Source of the DNA: Pedobacter yonginensis
Lineage (GTDB): Bacteria; Bacteroidota; Bacteroidia; Sphingobacteriales; Sphingobacteriaceae
Direction of reading: 5' to 3'
NCBI RefSeq assembly: GCF_003173595.1
Contig: NZ_QGNZ01000001.1
Span: 930,001 to 994,000, forward strand
Length of the DNA: 64,000 bases
Position 1 is the first letter of the stretch. Each line of letters opens with the position of its first letter. This document shows, piece by piece, positions 1 to 9,019 of this stretch. The notes beneath the pieces are model-generated. The model searched no databases. It saw only the letters and a list, made by a program, of their open reading frames with translations, and was not told where the DNA came from. The position numbers and the translations under genes are program-made.

Positions 1-882
1 ATTGATACCGATCCAAATAATGCCGACAAGTACTACAACACTTCGTTGGAGGCTGTAAAAAAAGCAAAAGAATTAGATAAGTATGAAGATAATTCAGGTT
101 TAATAAAAGCTTCAAATCATAATATCCTAATTAAAAAACAAGACAAGGGCACATCTGCGTATTTCAACAACGAATTCAAAGAAGCCTATGATGATTTAAG
201 GGAAGTGAGTGATAGTTTCCCAGCAGATACCGCTTTGGCGCTCAATACAGCAATTTGCGCCTTAAATATTCAGTCTTATGACGAAGCCGTGAAGTATTTC
301 AAAAGAGCGCAAGAGTTTGGAATTAGAAATCCGTCGGTTTATCAAAAACTGTCTCAAATGTATGTTTCCAAATTAGATAATGAAACAGCAATCAAAATAT
401 TAGAAGATGGTTTGGCGTTAAATCCTTACAATCATGCCTTAACAAACGATTATATCAATTTGCTATTGGATACTGAAAACTATTCAAAAGCTACTGGATT
501 GATAGAAAACAATTTGAAGGTGGAGAAAGGAAGCAAATTGCTTTACTTTCTTTACGGCTACCTACAACAAGTAAATGGAAATAATCCTACAGCCATTTTA
601 GCTTACGATAAAGCCTTGGCAACAGATCAGAATTATTTTGATGCGCTCTATCAATTAAGTTTGGCTTACATCAACACTGCTAACGAAACCTTAAAAAAGA
701 ATGAGGCAGATAAGAATTCTAAGTATGCAGCGTTAATCAACAGAGCTCAATTTGCCTTGCAAAGAGCCAATGAGATTAATCCAAACGATAAGAAAACGGC
801 TCAATTGCTAATCGACATCTACACCCGTAAAAATGCTCAAGATAAGGTTCAAGAGCTAAAAAGAAAACTCCAAGAATTTTAA
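1..882 (+). CDS. TPR repeat protein, 5' end outside window
   Basis: The frame is already open at base 1, so the gene begins upstream and only its last 293 residues are visible. A TTG at base 46 is in frame but is probably not the start. The visible part is almost entirely helix-pair repeats of the tetratricopeptide type, with typical spacing of small and aromatic residues (for example ALNTAICALNIQSYDEAVKY and AILAYDKALATDQNYFDALY). The C-terminus is lysine-rich. TPR proteins are scaffolds for protein contacts. No catalytic domain is visible, and the truncated N-terminus prevents a call on export or anchoring. No specific function is assigned. Confidence 0.8.
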   Translation: MDTDPNNADKYYNTSLEAVKKAKELDKYEDNSGLIKASNHNILIKKQDKGTSAYFNNEFKEAYDDLREVSDSFPADTALALNTAICALNIQSYDEAVKYFKRAQEFGIRNPSVYQKLSQMYVSKLDNETAIKILEDGLALNPYNHALTNDYINLLLDTENYSKATGLIENNLKVEKGSKLLYFLYGYLQQVNGNNPTAILAYDKALATDQNYFDALYQLSLAYINTANETLKKNEADKNSKYAALINRAQFALQRANEINPNDKKTAQLLIDIYTRKNAQDKVQELKRKLQEF

Positions 883-992
883 TAAAATCCGAGATTTTAC
901 AGCGAGGTGGGGAATGCATCAAATACTAACTTAACATAATATTAATTATAAGACAATTCCAATATCTATTTTAATAGGGAGTTTCAGCAATC

Positions 993-1192
993 CGTCATCT
1001 CGAATGCAGCGCAGCGGAATTGAGAGATCTTTTACGTTAGCAACGTTCACAGATTTCTCCCCACCGTTCTTTGCCTTATCTCGTTTCATCAGGAATCGAT
1101 AAAATAGTTCCAATAATGGTACGTACAGACACGTGCGGTGGGGGTTGAAATACCATTGTTTCAAGGATTTCTCCACTACGTTCGAAATGACG
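993..1192. repeat. Intergenic element with inverted ends
   Basis: The roughly 425-base gap after the TPR gene holds a 200-base element. It opens with CGTCATCTCGAA and closes with TTCGAAATGACG, imperfect inverted termini. Inside are motifs such as GAGAGATCTTT and GGATTTCTCC seen in dispersed repeats of Bacteroidota. No convincing gene lies within it. The ends resemble the GTCATTGCGA-type repeats near 23.2 kb and the short tandem repeat near 52 kb. Confidence 0.6.
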
Positions 1193-1250
1193 ATTTTTCA
1201 GCTTCAACCTGTATTGTATGGCTTGTTCTAATCAAAGTCTTAACCACAAA

Positions 1251-1276
1251 AAAAGCGTAAGATATTTTACGCTTTT
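1251..1276 (-). terminator. Rho-independent terminator
   Basis: A 10-bp stem (AAAAGCGTAA pairing with TTACGCTTTT) has a 6-base loop and, read on the minus strand, runs into a T-rich tract. It lies about 30 bases beyond the stop codon of the small minus-strand gene at 1308-1565. Confidence 0.7.
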
Positions 1277-1307
1277 AATGGGTTTTATATTTGGTTAGCT
1301 TGTTAAA

Positions 1308-1565
1308 TTATTTTCCTTTAATATCATCGATGAACGTTTCAATATTCTGGATGAAGTTATTCTTACCATTATTCCAAGTCCTTGGTGAAGATAATTCATT
1401 AATAATATCATCAACTTGATTTGATGGCAATGGATTTTCTGTTAATTTACCGAAAGATTTAAATTCTTTGACCAAATTATAGGAATTCATATCTCCGTAT
1501 CCTCTAAGATGTTTCACTCGGGCTAAAAAAGTATTGAGCATTTGAATTTTTTCTAACTTTTCCAT
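1308..1565 (-). CDS. Hypothetical protein, 85 aa
   Basis: This small soluble protein is not recognised. The start was set at the Met of MEKLEKIQ; an in-frame ATG eight codons upstream would add the unlikely leader MRFILSLC. No signal peptide, membrane segment or cysteine pair is visible. It carries the segments LARVKHLRGYGDMNSYNLVK and ETFIDDIKGK and looks mostly helical. A clear terminator follows, which supports a real monocistronic gene. It is separated from hemF by another small gene and about 200 bases, so context gives no function. Confidence 0.5.
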   Translation of the reverse strand: MEKLEKIQMLNTFLARVKHLRGYGDMNSYNLVKEFKSFGKLTENPLPSNQVDDIINELSSPRTWNNGKNNFIQNIETFIDDIKGK

Positions 1566-1769
1566 ACACAAACTTAAAATAAATCTCATTAATACTACAG
1601 AAAAAAGTTCATTTCGGTCGCTTTTTGACTTATATCAACAATTTAAAGCACAACTTATTCTGTTACTTTATATATGAGTGTTTTTTTCAAGAAATGTTGA
1701 TAAAAAATCAGATTTTTAACGAAAATTTTGAGAAATAATGTGCAGTAATTTGAACAAATGAATTTGCGA

Positions 1770-2126
1770 TTAGACTTTATCTTGAACGAGAGTGCAGTTG
1801 TCTAAAACACCGTCCCAAATTTCATTTCCGTTAGTAGCAACTTCAAGAAAATCCATTTTACCATTTGTAATATCCAAACAATAGGTTAATTCATTTTTTA
1901 AATTTGGGCAAATTAATTTAGGTTCGGCACTAATCAAAGCATTTACAAATTCTTCATCATCGAAATTTTTCAAATAGCCGAAAGTAATGGTTAAGCTAGT
2001 CCCAGTAGTTTTTCGGGATTCTACATAAAGAGATTCAAAATGTGATTTTAAAAAGCCAAATTTTTCGGCATTGCCCTCTACCAATGTCTCTAATATTAAA
2101 AGCTCTTTCTCGTTCAGCGCTACCAT
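1770..2126 (-). CDS. Hypothetical protein coupled to hemF, 118 aa
   Basis: The chosen ATG (MVALNEKELL) lies one base after the hemF stop codon, so translation is probably coupled. A longer frame reaching into hemF exists but would overlap it by over 70 bases. The protein is soluble and acidic, has no signal peptide, and contains ESLYVESRKTTGTSLTITFG followed by a short C-terminal region with two separated cysteines. I do not recognise the family. The arrangement suggests co-transcription with coproporphyrinogen oxidase, but a role in heme synthesis is only inference from position. Confidence 0.6.
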   Translation of the reverse strand: MVALNEKELLILETLVEGNAEKFGFLKSHFESLYVESRKTTGTSLTITFGYLKNFDDEEFVNALISAEPKLICPNLKNELTYCLDITNGKMDFLEVATNGNEIWDGVLDNCTLVQDKV

Positions 2127-2127
2127 A

Positions 2128-3021
2128 TTAAACCCAGTTAATCCCCTTTTTAAGCAATTGTAATGTTTTATACTCTTCTGAATCCATCCCAGGCTGAACA
2201 TTATAGCCCCAGTTTGCTTGAGGTGGCAAACTCATCAAAATAGATTCTATGCGTCCGTTGGTTTCCAGTCCGAATTTAGTACCTGAATCATAAACCAAAT
2301 TAAATTCAACATATCTGCTTCGGCGCTGATATTGCCATTGTTTCTGAAGCTCTGAGAATTCTTTATCCCGATTACGCTCCATCAATTCCGTATAAATTGG
2401 CAGAAAACTCTGACCTATGGTTACAGAAAAATCTAAAATTTGTTGCCAAGATAAATCGGTATTTTCAGGTTTCAAGCGATCGTAGAAGATCCCTCCTATT
2501 CCACGGGTTTCATTTCGATGTTTGATGTAAAAGTAATCATCCGCATGGGCTTTAAATTTTGGATAAAAACTTTCGCTATGTTCGTTGCAGGCAAGTTTCA
2601 ATTTGTGATGGAAAAACCGAGCATCATTTTCGAAAACATAATGCGGCGTTAAATCAATGCCCCCGCCAAACCATCGGGTTTCTTCGTTTAATTCGAAATA
2701 TCGAATATTCATGTGGATGATTGGCACTAAGGGATGATTTGGATGGATCACAATGGAAACACCGGTGGCAAAAAAATCTTCCTCCTCAACGTTAAAAGCC
2801 TTCTTTATGGCTTCGGGAAGTTTTCCATAAACAGCAGAAAAGTTAACACCGCCCTTTTCTATAATTGCACCATTTTGCATAATTCGGGTACGGCCGCCTC
2901 CTCCACCTTCCCTCTCCCAAAGTTCCTCCTCAAATTTTCCTTTTCCATCAGCTATTTCTAATCCTCTACAAATTTCATCCTGGATTTGCTGATATTTCTC
3001 CGCTACTTCTTCTTTGAACAT
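2128..3021 (-). CDS. hemF: Oxygen-dependent coproporphyrinogen III oxidase
   Basis: HemF oxidatively decarboxylates two propionates of coproporphyrinogen III to give protoporphyrinogen IX, using O2, in cytosolic heme synthesis. The 297-aa length is normal. Family signatures are present: HPNHPLVPIIHMNIRYFE near residues 93-110 with the conserved histidines, GGGIDLTPHYVFENDARFFH near 119-138, RNETRGIGGIFYDRL near 170, and the C-terminal block FGLETNGRIESILMSLPPQ. A TAAATTTG box lies about 25 bases upstream of the ATG. A small unknown gene follows after one base. The oxygen-dependent enzyme implies at least facultative aerobic growth. Confidence 0.95.
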   Translation of the reverse strand: MFKEEVAEKYQQIQDEICRGLEIADGKGKFEEELWEREGGGGGRTRIMQNGAIIEKGGVNFSAVYGKLPEAIKKAFNVEEEDFFATGVSIVIHPNHPLVPIIHMNIRYFELNEETRWFGGGIDLTPHYVFENDARFFHHKLKLACNEHSESFYPKFKAHADDYFYIKHRNETRGIGGIFYDRLKPENTDLSWQQILDFSVTIGQSFLPIYTELMERNRDKEFSELQKQWQYQRRSRYVEFNLVYDSGTKFGLETNGRIESILMSLPPQANWGYNVQPGMDSEEYKTLQLLKKGINWV

Positions 3022-3043
3022 GGTGTTGCTGTTTTAAGCTCTG

Positions 3044-3051
3044 CAAATTTA
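3044..3051 (-). promoter_or_regulatory. Candidate -7 promoter box for hemF
   Basis: On the minus strand TAAATTTG matches the Bacteroidota sigma-70 -7 consensus TAnnTTTG and lies about 23 bases before the hemF ATG. TTTG motifs lie upstream, but at a shorter distance than usual for a -33 element, so the match rests on the -7 box. Confidence 0.45.
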
Positions 3052-3127
3052 AAGCTATTCGCAAAGCAAAGCTGATTTAAGTTTAGAAAGTACATTTGAT
3101 TGACAGTTGATTTTAGAACCCAAAATC

Positions 3128-4357
3128 TTATTCTTCTAGATAATCTAAATCTTTATTGAAACTTTCTTTGAGTTGGCTTAGGGCAAACATAGCAATAAGT
3201 GTTAAAATACCCATAACGATAAAGCCCGCCGTAACATTACTGTATTTAGATGCCAAATAGCCAAATAGTAAGTTAATGGGAATGAGTGCTCCACGAACGA
3301 AGTTAGGTGCAGTTGTAGTAACGGTTGCACGAATATTTGTACCAAATTGCTCTGCTGCGATGGTTACAAAGGTTGCCCAATACCCAACTGAAAAGCCCAT
3401 AAATAGGCAAATCCAGATGAAAGCTGAGCCAGATAAGCCATAGCTGGTTAAATATACCACAACGCTGACCACGGAAAGGCAGTGAAAAGTGAATACGGTT
3501 TTTCTGCGCGATTTTAGAAATTGAGCCAATAAACCTGTCACCACATCGCCAATGGCAATACCAAAGTAAGTAAACATGATTCCTTTACCTGCATCGAGGG
3601 TTTCTGTTGCATGTAGTTCTTGTCCAAACTCGCGACATAGCGTAACCAAAATACCAACAACAAACCATAATGGAATGCCAATAAGAATGCAGTATAAATA
3701 TTTTAATAGCCTTTCCTTCTTACTAAAAAGCATGAAAAAATTTCCTTTCGAAACTTGCTTCTGGTTTGCTGCATGTTTGAACAATCCTGATTCGAAAGTA
3801 CCAACACGCAATAACAACAGCATCAAGCCCATCCCTCCGCCAACAAAATAAGATGTTTGCCAACTAAAATTTTCTGAAATGGTTGCGGCAGCAGCAGCAC
3901 CAAGCAATCCAATCCCCGCAACAATCATGGTGCCGTAGCCACGTTTTTCTTTATCCATGGTTTCGGTAACCAGCGTAATTCCTGCACCTAACTCCCCAGC
4001 CAAACCTATACCTGCAATGAAACGAATTAAAGCATAGCTGTTTACTGTGGTTACAAAACCATTGGCAATATTAGCTAAAGAGTACAGTAGAATGGACCCG
4101 AATAGTACTTTAATTCTACCCATTTTATCGCCTAAAATCCCCCACAACAAGCCACCAAGCAACAAACCAAACATTTGAACATTGATGATGAATATTCCAT
4201 CTGCTTTCAAATCGCTGGCTGATACGCCAATTTCGGTAAGGCTTTTAACGCGTACAACGGAGAATAAAACAAGATCATAAATATCTACAAAATAACCAAG
4301 GGCAGCTACGATGACAAGAAAAATGATATTACGATTGTTTGCTGGGTTGGGGTTCAT
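3128..4357 (-). CDS. MFS transporter
   Basis: This 409-aa integral inner-membrane protein has about twelve hydrophobic segments and belongs to the major facilitator superfamily. The loop between helices 2 and 3 carries GGLLWGILGDKMGRIKVLFG, the MFS signature (G-D-x-x-G-R). The segment RFIAGIGLAGELGAGITLVTE fits the metabolite:H+ symporter branch (sugar, aromatic acid or organic acid carriers). The substrate cannot be read from sequence. It stands between hemF and a small lipoprotein with no enzyme gene beside it to suggest a cargo. Residues 1-10 are hydrophilic and the start is well placed. Confidence 0.85.
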   Translation of the reverse strand: MNPNPANNRNIIFLVIVAALGYFVDIYDLVLFSVVRVKSLTEIGVSASDLKADGIFIINVQMFGLLLGGLLWGILGDKMGRIKVLFGSILLYSLANIANGFVTTVNSYALIRFIAGIGLAGELGAGITLVTETMDKEKRGYGTMIVAGIGLLGAAAAATISENFSWQTSYFVGGGMGLMLLLLRVGTFESGLFKHAANQKQVSKGNFFMLFSKKERLLKYLYCILIGIPLWFVVGILVTLCREFGQELHATETLDAGKGIMFTYFGIAIGDVVTGLLAQFLKSRRKTVFTFHCLSVVSVVVYLTSYGLSGSAFIWICLFMGFSVGYWATFVTIAAEQFGTNIRATVTTTAPNFVRGALIPINLLFGYLASKYSNVTAGFIVMGILTLIAMFALSQLKESFNKDLDYLEE

Positions 4358-4430
4358 TATTTTATATCTGGTTTAATTGCTGAAAGTACAAATAACCCCA
4401 AATAAAAAAAATAGTTCTTAAATAAAAAAA

Positions 4431-4452
4431 GCTCCAGAATAAAATCTGGAGC
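4431..4452 (-). terminator. Rho-independent terminator
   Basis: The perfect 8-bp stem GCTCCAGA/TCTGGAGC has a 6-base loop and is followed on the minus strand by seven T. It lies 10 bases past the stop of the small lipoprotein gene at 4462, separating it from the MFS gene. Confidence 0.8.
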
Positions 4453-4461
4453 TCCTTTAGC

Positions 4462-4674
4462 CTACATTGGAGGCATTTTCTTTGTTGTATCCGGTGGCAT
4501 CTTTGTATTGGTGTCAGTCGGTGTAGTCATTTTTGTTGTGTCCGCTGGAGCCATTGTTGTAGAATCCATCGTAGTACTGTCCGTTGAGCCGGCCATGTTT
4601 TTAGATGAATTGCATGCTGATGTGGCTACCATCAAGGTGCCGGCAAAAGCAAGACTTAAGATTATTTTTTTCAT
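4462..4674 (-). CDS. Small Thr/Met/Asp-rich lipoprotein, 70 aa
   Basis: The N-terminus MKKIILSLAFAGTLMVATSA ends in a lipobox with Cys21, so a lipid-anchored envelope protein is predicted. The mature 50 residues are low complexity: repeats of DSTTMDSTTM, PADTTKM and PTDTNTKMPPDTTKKMPPM, with no folded domain visible. Similar short Thr/Pro/Asp-rich lipoproteins are common in Bacteroidota and have no known function. Its own terminator follows directly, so it is probably monocistronic. The antisense frame of similar length is a shadow. Confidence 0.7.
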   Translation of the reverse strand: MKKIILSLAFAGTLMVATSACNSSKNMAGSTDSTTMDSTTMAPADTTKMTTPTDTNTKMPPDTTKKMPPM

Positions 4675-4874
4675 AGTTTTTTTTATTGTTATCTATAAAG
4701 CTAACAACCATGCTATCATTTTGGTTTTAATTTTTTTATCTGTTCCTGCAACAATTTAAAAATAACATTGATAACAACCATTAATTACCCAAACATGCCA
4801 GCCATCAACCAATGTTAATAAACATCCCTCATAAAAACTTTAAAACATGGCAAATGTTTCTGATATTAGTAATT

Positions 4875-5360
4875 ATGATCGTATCACCAAACACCCTTAA
4901 ATGGGCTATGCGTTTTTATCCCCCATTATTTTTTCAACGCATTTGGGTTCAAAAATTTGATAAAGAATTTAGGAGTTGTACCGTTAAATTAAGCAAAAGC
5001 TTCCTAAACAAAAACTATAATGGCTCTATATTTGGAGGTACAATTTATGCAGCTACCGATCCTTTTTATGCATTATTATTTGATCAATTGTTGCAAAGGC
5101 AAGGTTTCAAAGTTCGCGTTTGGTTGAAAAGTGCCTCTATTCAATACTTAAAACCAGGGCGATCTAGCTTATATTTCACCATTAATATAAACGATGAAAT
5201 GTTAGCAGAAGCTGAACACGTCTTAAAAACGGTTGGGAAATTTGTTAAAGCTTACCCAATGGAAATTACCAATGCAGAAGGTGAGCTTTGTGCCACTGTA
5301 ATGAACGAGGTGTATGTAAGAAATTTGCATCATGGTGAAAAACCTCGTGTTGCTTATTAA
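4875..5360 (+). CDS. DUF4442 hotdog-fold protein
   Basis: The sequence fits the DUF4442 family of thioesterase-like hotdog proteins: MRFYPPLFFQRIWVQKF near the N-terminus, then GSIFGGTIYAATDPFYALLF and WLKSASIQYLKPGRSSLYF. This family resembles acyl-CoA thioesterases, but no substrate is established, so I call no reaction. I chose the ATG at 4875 (MIVSPNTLKWAM) because the family normally begins near the FYPP block. An in-frame ATG at 4812 would add 21 mostly hydrophobic residues. Ten bases separate it from the next gene, and the two are probably co-transcribed. Confidence 0.75.
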   Translation: MIVSPNTLKWAMRFYPPLFFQRIWVQKFDKEFRSCTVKLSKSFLNKNYNGSIFGGTIYAATDPFYALLFDQLLQRQGFKVRVWLKSASIQYLKPGRSSLYFTININDEMLAEAEHVLKTVGKFVKAYPMEITNAEGELCATVMNEVYVRNLHHGEKPRVAY

Positions 5361-5369
5361 TTTGATGAT

Positions 5370-5999
5370 ATGGCGAGTATAAAGAATTTGATTTTGCAGG
5401 GTGAAGGGGTACGGTTAGATTTTAAAAAAACCATTACCAATACAGAGAAGATCGCTAAAAGCTTGGTTGCATTTGCTAATAATAAAGGTGGTAAATTATT
5501 GATTGGCGTGGCAGATGATGGCTCGATTAAAGGGGTAAAATCTGAAGAAGAAGAAAAATACATGATTCTTACCGCGGCGCACCAGTTTTGCAAGCCCGCT
5601 ATAGAACCAAATTTTGAGGAAGTTTACGTGGATGATAAACTCGTTCTCGTTGTCAATATTCCTGAAAGCGACATTAAGCCACATTATGCCATGGATGAAA
5701 ATAAAAAGTGGTGGGCTTATATTCGTATTGATGATAAAAGCGTGCTCGCAAGCAGAATAATTGTAGATGTTTTAAAACAAGAATACAAAAACGATGGGGT
5801 GCTCATCTCCTATTCAGATAATGAGAAAAAACTGTTGGAGTATCTTGATGCAAATGGAAAAATTACCTTGAAAGAATACAGCAAGTTATTAAGAAGCTCC
5901 TACCGAAAAGCACAGAAGGTTTTGGTGAGTTTAATTCTAACCAATGTAATTAAGTCCAATACCTCTGAAAAGGAAGAATATTTCACAGCTGTTAAGTAA
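5370..5999 (+). CDS. AlbA_2 (Schlafen-type) domain protein
   Basis: Residues about 10-130 match the AlbA_2/Schlafen-AAA-type domain: GEGVRLDFKKTI, then KSLVAFANNKGGKLLIGVAD and DDGSIKGV, and later PHYAMDENKKWWAYIRIDD. In many proteins this domain precedes a helix-turn-helix and acts in regulation or nucleic-acid binding. Here the C-terminal 70 residues (NEKKLLEYLDANGKITLKEY, then RKAQKVLVSLILTNVI) look like a winged helix. At 209 aa it is short and lacks the long C-terminal ATPase-like part of larger relatives. No toxin or nuclease partner is adjacent. Confidence 0.75.
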   Translation: MASIKNLILQGEGVRLDFKKTITNTEKIAKSLVAFANNKGGKLLIGVADDGSIKGVKSEEEEKYMILTAAHQFCKPAIEPNFEEVYVDDKLVLVVNIPESDIKPHYAMDENKKWWAYIRIDDKSVLASRIIVDVLKQEYKNDGVLISYSDNEKKLLEYLDANGKITLKEYSKLLRSSYRKAQKVLVSLILTNVIKSNTSEKEEYFTAVK

Positions 6000-6121
6000 T
6001 TCCTTATTAAAAGCGTTCTTGTGCCATTGTAGGAAACTTTTGCCCTCATAAAGCGGGATGCAAAATTAACTTTTGGTTAAGTAGCTTTTCTAAAGCTTAA
6101 AAAACCGACCTTTGCAAACCT

Positions 6122-7486
6122 ATGTTATCTACACTTTACGCCAAATATAAACCGTATTATAAGGAAAATCTTCACTTGGCATTGCCCATAGTGGGCTCTC
6201 AAATTGGTCATACTTTGGTTCAAATGGCTGATAGTATTATTGTTGGTCATTTTACTGATACCACCCAACTGGCCGCAGTTTCACTGGTAAACAGCATATT
6301 TATATTGATTTTGGTGATTGGCTTGGGCGTTTCTTATGGCTTAACACCGCTTATTGCTCAAGAAAATGGAAAACAAAATTTTGCTGAATGTGGACGGCTT
6401 TTATCCAGCAGTTTAATAATTAATATCCTTATTGGCATTTTACTCTATGTTTTAGTTCACTTTGGTGTATTGCTAATTATTGATCATTTGGATCAAACGC
6501 CGGCGGTTGTGGCCTATGCAAAACCATATCTGGGTTTACTATCCATTTCCATTATCCCCTTATTAATTTTTCAAACCTTTAAACAGTTTGCTGAAGGTCT
6601 GGGCTTTACCAAACAAGCCATGTTTGTTTCCTTATGGGGAAACCTCATCAACATCATATTGGGGATAATCTTGGTGAAAGGGATGTTTGGCTTTAAATCA
6701 TTAGGAGTGAGTGGGGTTGGATGGAGCACATTGATCGATAGAATTTTAATGGCCGTAGCTATGAGTGTTTATGTGCTGCGATCAAAGAATTTCAAGAAAT
6801 ACCTGGTAGCGTTTAAGGCTACGTTTATCGATCGAGTTAGGGCGCTTAAGATTATTAAAATCGGGATGCCTGTGGCAATGCAATATTCATTTGAGATTAG
6901 CGCATTTAGTGGTGCTGCTCTTCTGATTGGAACAATTGGCGCTGTAGAACAGGCGGCGCACCAAATTGCCATTAGCTTGGCCGCAATGACTTACATGATT
7001 GCCAGTGGCGTAGCTTCGGCAGCAACCATCAAAACGGGAAATAATTTTGGTAAGAGCAATTTTGTTGATTTACGCAGATCTGCAATAGCCAGTTACCATG
7101 TCATTATTGTATTTATGAGTTTTACGGCAATAATTTTTGCCTTGGCTCATAACCTATTGCCGTTCATTTATACTGATGACATAACCGTAATCCCAATTGC
7201 TGCTCAACTCTTAATTATTGCAGGTTTTTTTCAATTGTTCGATGGTACTCAGGTTGTTGGACTAGGTGTTCTACGCGGTTTAGGCGATGTGAACGTTCCA
7301 ACTTTTATTACTTTTCTAGCCTATTGGGTCGTAGGTATTCCTGTCGGTTATGTGCTAGGCTTTCCATTGGGCTTAGGCGTAAACGGAATCTGGTATGGCT
7401 TAACTTTTGGCTTATTAACGGCCTCTATCCTATTATTTCTTAGGTTTCAAAACAAAACAAGAGCTTTGAACATCCCTTCAGATTGA
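6122..7486 (+). CDS. MATE family efflux transporter
   Basis: A 454-aa inner-membrane protein with twelve predicted helices in two homologous halves. MATE-type signatures include LALPIVGSQIGHTLVQMADS near residue 20 with a conserved Asp in DSIIVGH, and a second-half equivalent GMPVAMQYSFEISAFSGAAL near residue 247. MATE pumps export cationic drugs or metabolites using Na+ or H+ gradients; the substrate and ion are not readable here. A GACCTTTG motif just before the ATG may be the end of a promoter. It converges on the minus-strand gene ending at 7513 with only 26 bases between. Confidence 0.9.
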   Translation: MLSTLYAKYKPYYKENLHLALPIVGSQIGHTLVQMADSIIVGHFTDTTQLAAVSLVNSIFILILVIGLGVSYGLTPLIAQENGKQNFAECGRLLSSSLIINILIGILLYVLVHFGVLLIIDHLDQTPAVVAYAKPYLGLLSISIIPLLIFQTFKQFAEGLGFTKQAMFVSLWGNLINIILGIILVKGMFGFKSLGVSGVGWSTLIDRILMAVAMSVYVLRSKNFKKYLVAFKATFIDRVRALKIIKIGMPVAMQYSFEISAFSGAALLIGTIGAVEQAAHQIAISLAAMTYMIASGVASAATIKTGNNFGKSNFVDLRRSAIASYHVIIVFMSFTAIIFALAHNLLPFIYTDDITVIPIAAQLLIIAGFFQLFDGTQVVGLGVLRGLGDVNVPTFITFLAYWVVGIPVGYVLGFPLGLGVNGIWYGLTFGLLTASILLFLRFQNKTRALNIPSD

Positions 7487-7512
7487 AAAAACTTATAAGG
7501 CATCAATCGCAG

Positions 7513-8247
7513 CTATTTTCCGCCGACGTTAAAAATAAGACCAATTGTAAAAATGGAATTACCCGCAGACATATAATCTCGGTTTTTTAAGCCAATGTTA
7601 CTGCTCGTTGTATATTGCAGTTGAATAATCTTACTCAATTGCATTCGAGTAAAAAAGATGGGCTCAAAGAAAATGTTATCCTCTTTAGGTTGAACGACGC
7701 CATTCAAAAAAAATCTATCCATTTTCACATGGCTAATCCGAAGCGCTGTACCGTAGTTGATCGGAAAGTTTGTACCGAAAAGCTTGAAATTATTTTTCTT
7801 TTTTGAGCTATAGTTTACTTGGAGAAAGGATTTCCGGTAATCTACTTCTTGTAACTGACTGCTGATTAAGACATCATTTTTGAAATCTCTAAAGGTAATG
7901 TCGCTCCAGCCTTTACCCACCCCTGCATAAATCTCAATTATTCTATTGTTGTCTGGTCCGAACGTATCAAAGTAACCACCACCAATTTCGATGAGTTTAT
8001 GATTAAAATCTTTCGCCTTGCGTTCATTATCCATTACTGAACCGCTAAACAGCACGCCGATATGATCTGAAACGGCATAGGCACCGTTAATGCTGGTGTT
8101 GCCTTTTAAAGAGATGTGGCCACCGCCGCTAAATTCTCCTTGTTTGCTCAACATCGGCGTATTGGGCACATTGGGCATATATACTGAAGAACAACTGCTT
8201 ATAAAAAGCGCTAAAACTGGGAGGGCTAAACGTAGGGATTTATTCAT
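7513..8247 (-). CDS. Lipoprotein with beta-barrel-like repeats
   Basis: The leader MNKSLRLALPVLALFISSC ends in a lipobox Cys19, so the 244-aa product is predicted to be a lipoprotein. The mature part has alternating hydrophobic and polar strands and ends with SIFTIGLIFNVGG, like small outer-membrane beta-structure proteins. The segments FSGGGHISLKGNTSINGAYA and IEIGGGYFDTFGPDNNRIIE are typical of barrel strands. A lipid anchor combined with barrel-like strands also occurs in other uncharacterised Bacteroidota proteins. No function is assigned. TruC lies 20 bases upstream on the same strand, so co-transcription is possible. Confidence 0.65.
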   Translation of the reverse strand: MNKSLRLALPVLALFISSCSSVYMPNVPNTPMLSKQGEFSGGGHISLKGNTSINGAYAVSDHIGVLFSGSVMDNERKAKDFNHKLIEIGGGYFDTFGPDNNRIIEIYAGVGKGWSDITFRDFKNDVLISSQLQEVDYRKSFLQVNYSSKKKNNFKLFGTNFPINYGTALRISHVKMDRFFLNGVVQPKEDNIFFEPIFFTRMQLSKIIQLQYTTSSNIGLKNRDYMSAGNSIFTIGLIFNVGGK

Positions 8248-8267
8248 AGATTGTATATAAACACATT

Positions 8268-8969
8268 TTAAACGGAAAAATTGTGCTGGACTTCCATATT
8301 CATAATTTTCATCACCCGCTTAAATTCTGTATGCAGGTTGGCTTTCAAGTGGATTTTCTCTTTGGTAATTGGGTGGGCAAAACTTAATTCAGATGCATGG
8401 AGTAGCATGGTGGTCATATCCCATTGTTCTAAAAAGAATTTGTTTTGTTTGTTGCATCCGTGCGTTCGATCTCCAATAATGGGATGCAGAATGTGACTAA
8501 AGTGTCGCCTAAGCTGGTGCATCCTACCTGTTTTGGGCATGGCCTCAACCAGCGAATACCGAGATGTTAGATGTTTTCCAAAAGGCACATCAACTTCTGC
8601 ATGTTGCAAAGTTTTAAAGCAGGTGACGGCCTCTTGCATGGTTCCGTTTTCTTTTGCTAAAGGGTAATCGATTTCCATTTGATCTGGAGAGAAACCCCTC
8701 AAAATAGCAAGATATTTTTTCTCGGTTTCAGCATTCATAAACTGCTGGTGCATAGCTGTTTCTGACACCTTATCAAAAGCAAAAAGTAAAATACCACTTG
8801 TCTTTCTATCTAAGCGATGAACTGGACTTACATGGCGCCCAATTTGATCTCTCAACATCTGCAAGGCAAATTCAGTTGCATCTCTGGCAATGGAAGATTG
8901 ATGCACCAATAATCCGTGTGGCTTATTGATGGCAACTAGGTATTCGTCTTGATAGATGATTTCCAACAT
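8268..8969 (-). CDS. truC: TruC-type tRNA pseudouridine synthase
   Basis: A RluA-superfamily pseudouridine synthase of 233 aa without an S4 domain. The catalytic motif is PVHRLDRKTSGILLFA near residues 49-64, where the Asp attacks the uracil ring. The C-terminal KTGRMHQLRRHFSHILHPI with IGDRTHG fits TruC, which modifies U65 in tRNA. The N-terminal IYQDEYLVAINKPHGLLVH is also characteristic. A different RluA-type target cannot be excluded by reading alone. The downstream lipoprotein gene is close, and the upstream HDAC gene is 50 bases away on the same strand. Confidence 0.85.
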   Translation of the reverse strand: MLEIIYQDEYLVAINKPHGLLVHQSSIARDATEFALQMLRDQIGRHVSPVHRLDRKTSGILLFAFDKVSETAMHQQFMNAETEKKYLAILRGFSPDQMEIDYPLAKENGTMQEAVTCFKTLQHAEVDVPFGKHLTSRYSLVEAMPKTGRMHQLRRHFSHILHPIIGDRTHGCNKQNKFFLEQWDMTTMLLHASELSFAHPITKEKIHLKANLHTEFKRVMKIMNMEVQHNFSV

Positions 8970-9019
8970 AATGCGCGAAGATAGTAATATTCCAAACGTT
9001 TAGGGATTAAGAGGCAATC

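Noticed and set aside
946..1176. Minus-strand frame of 76 codons
   Set aside because: It lies over a repeat element with inverted ends; the translation has no domain-like pattern.
4508..4759. Plus-strand frame of 83 codons opposite the small lipoprotein
   Set aside because: It is a Val-rich mirror of a Thr/Met/Asp-rich repeat.
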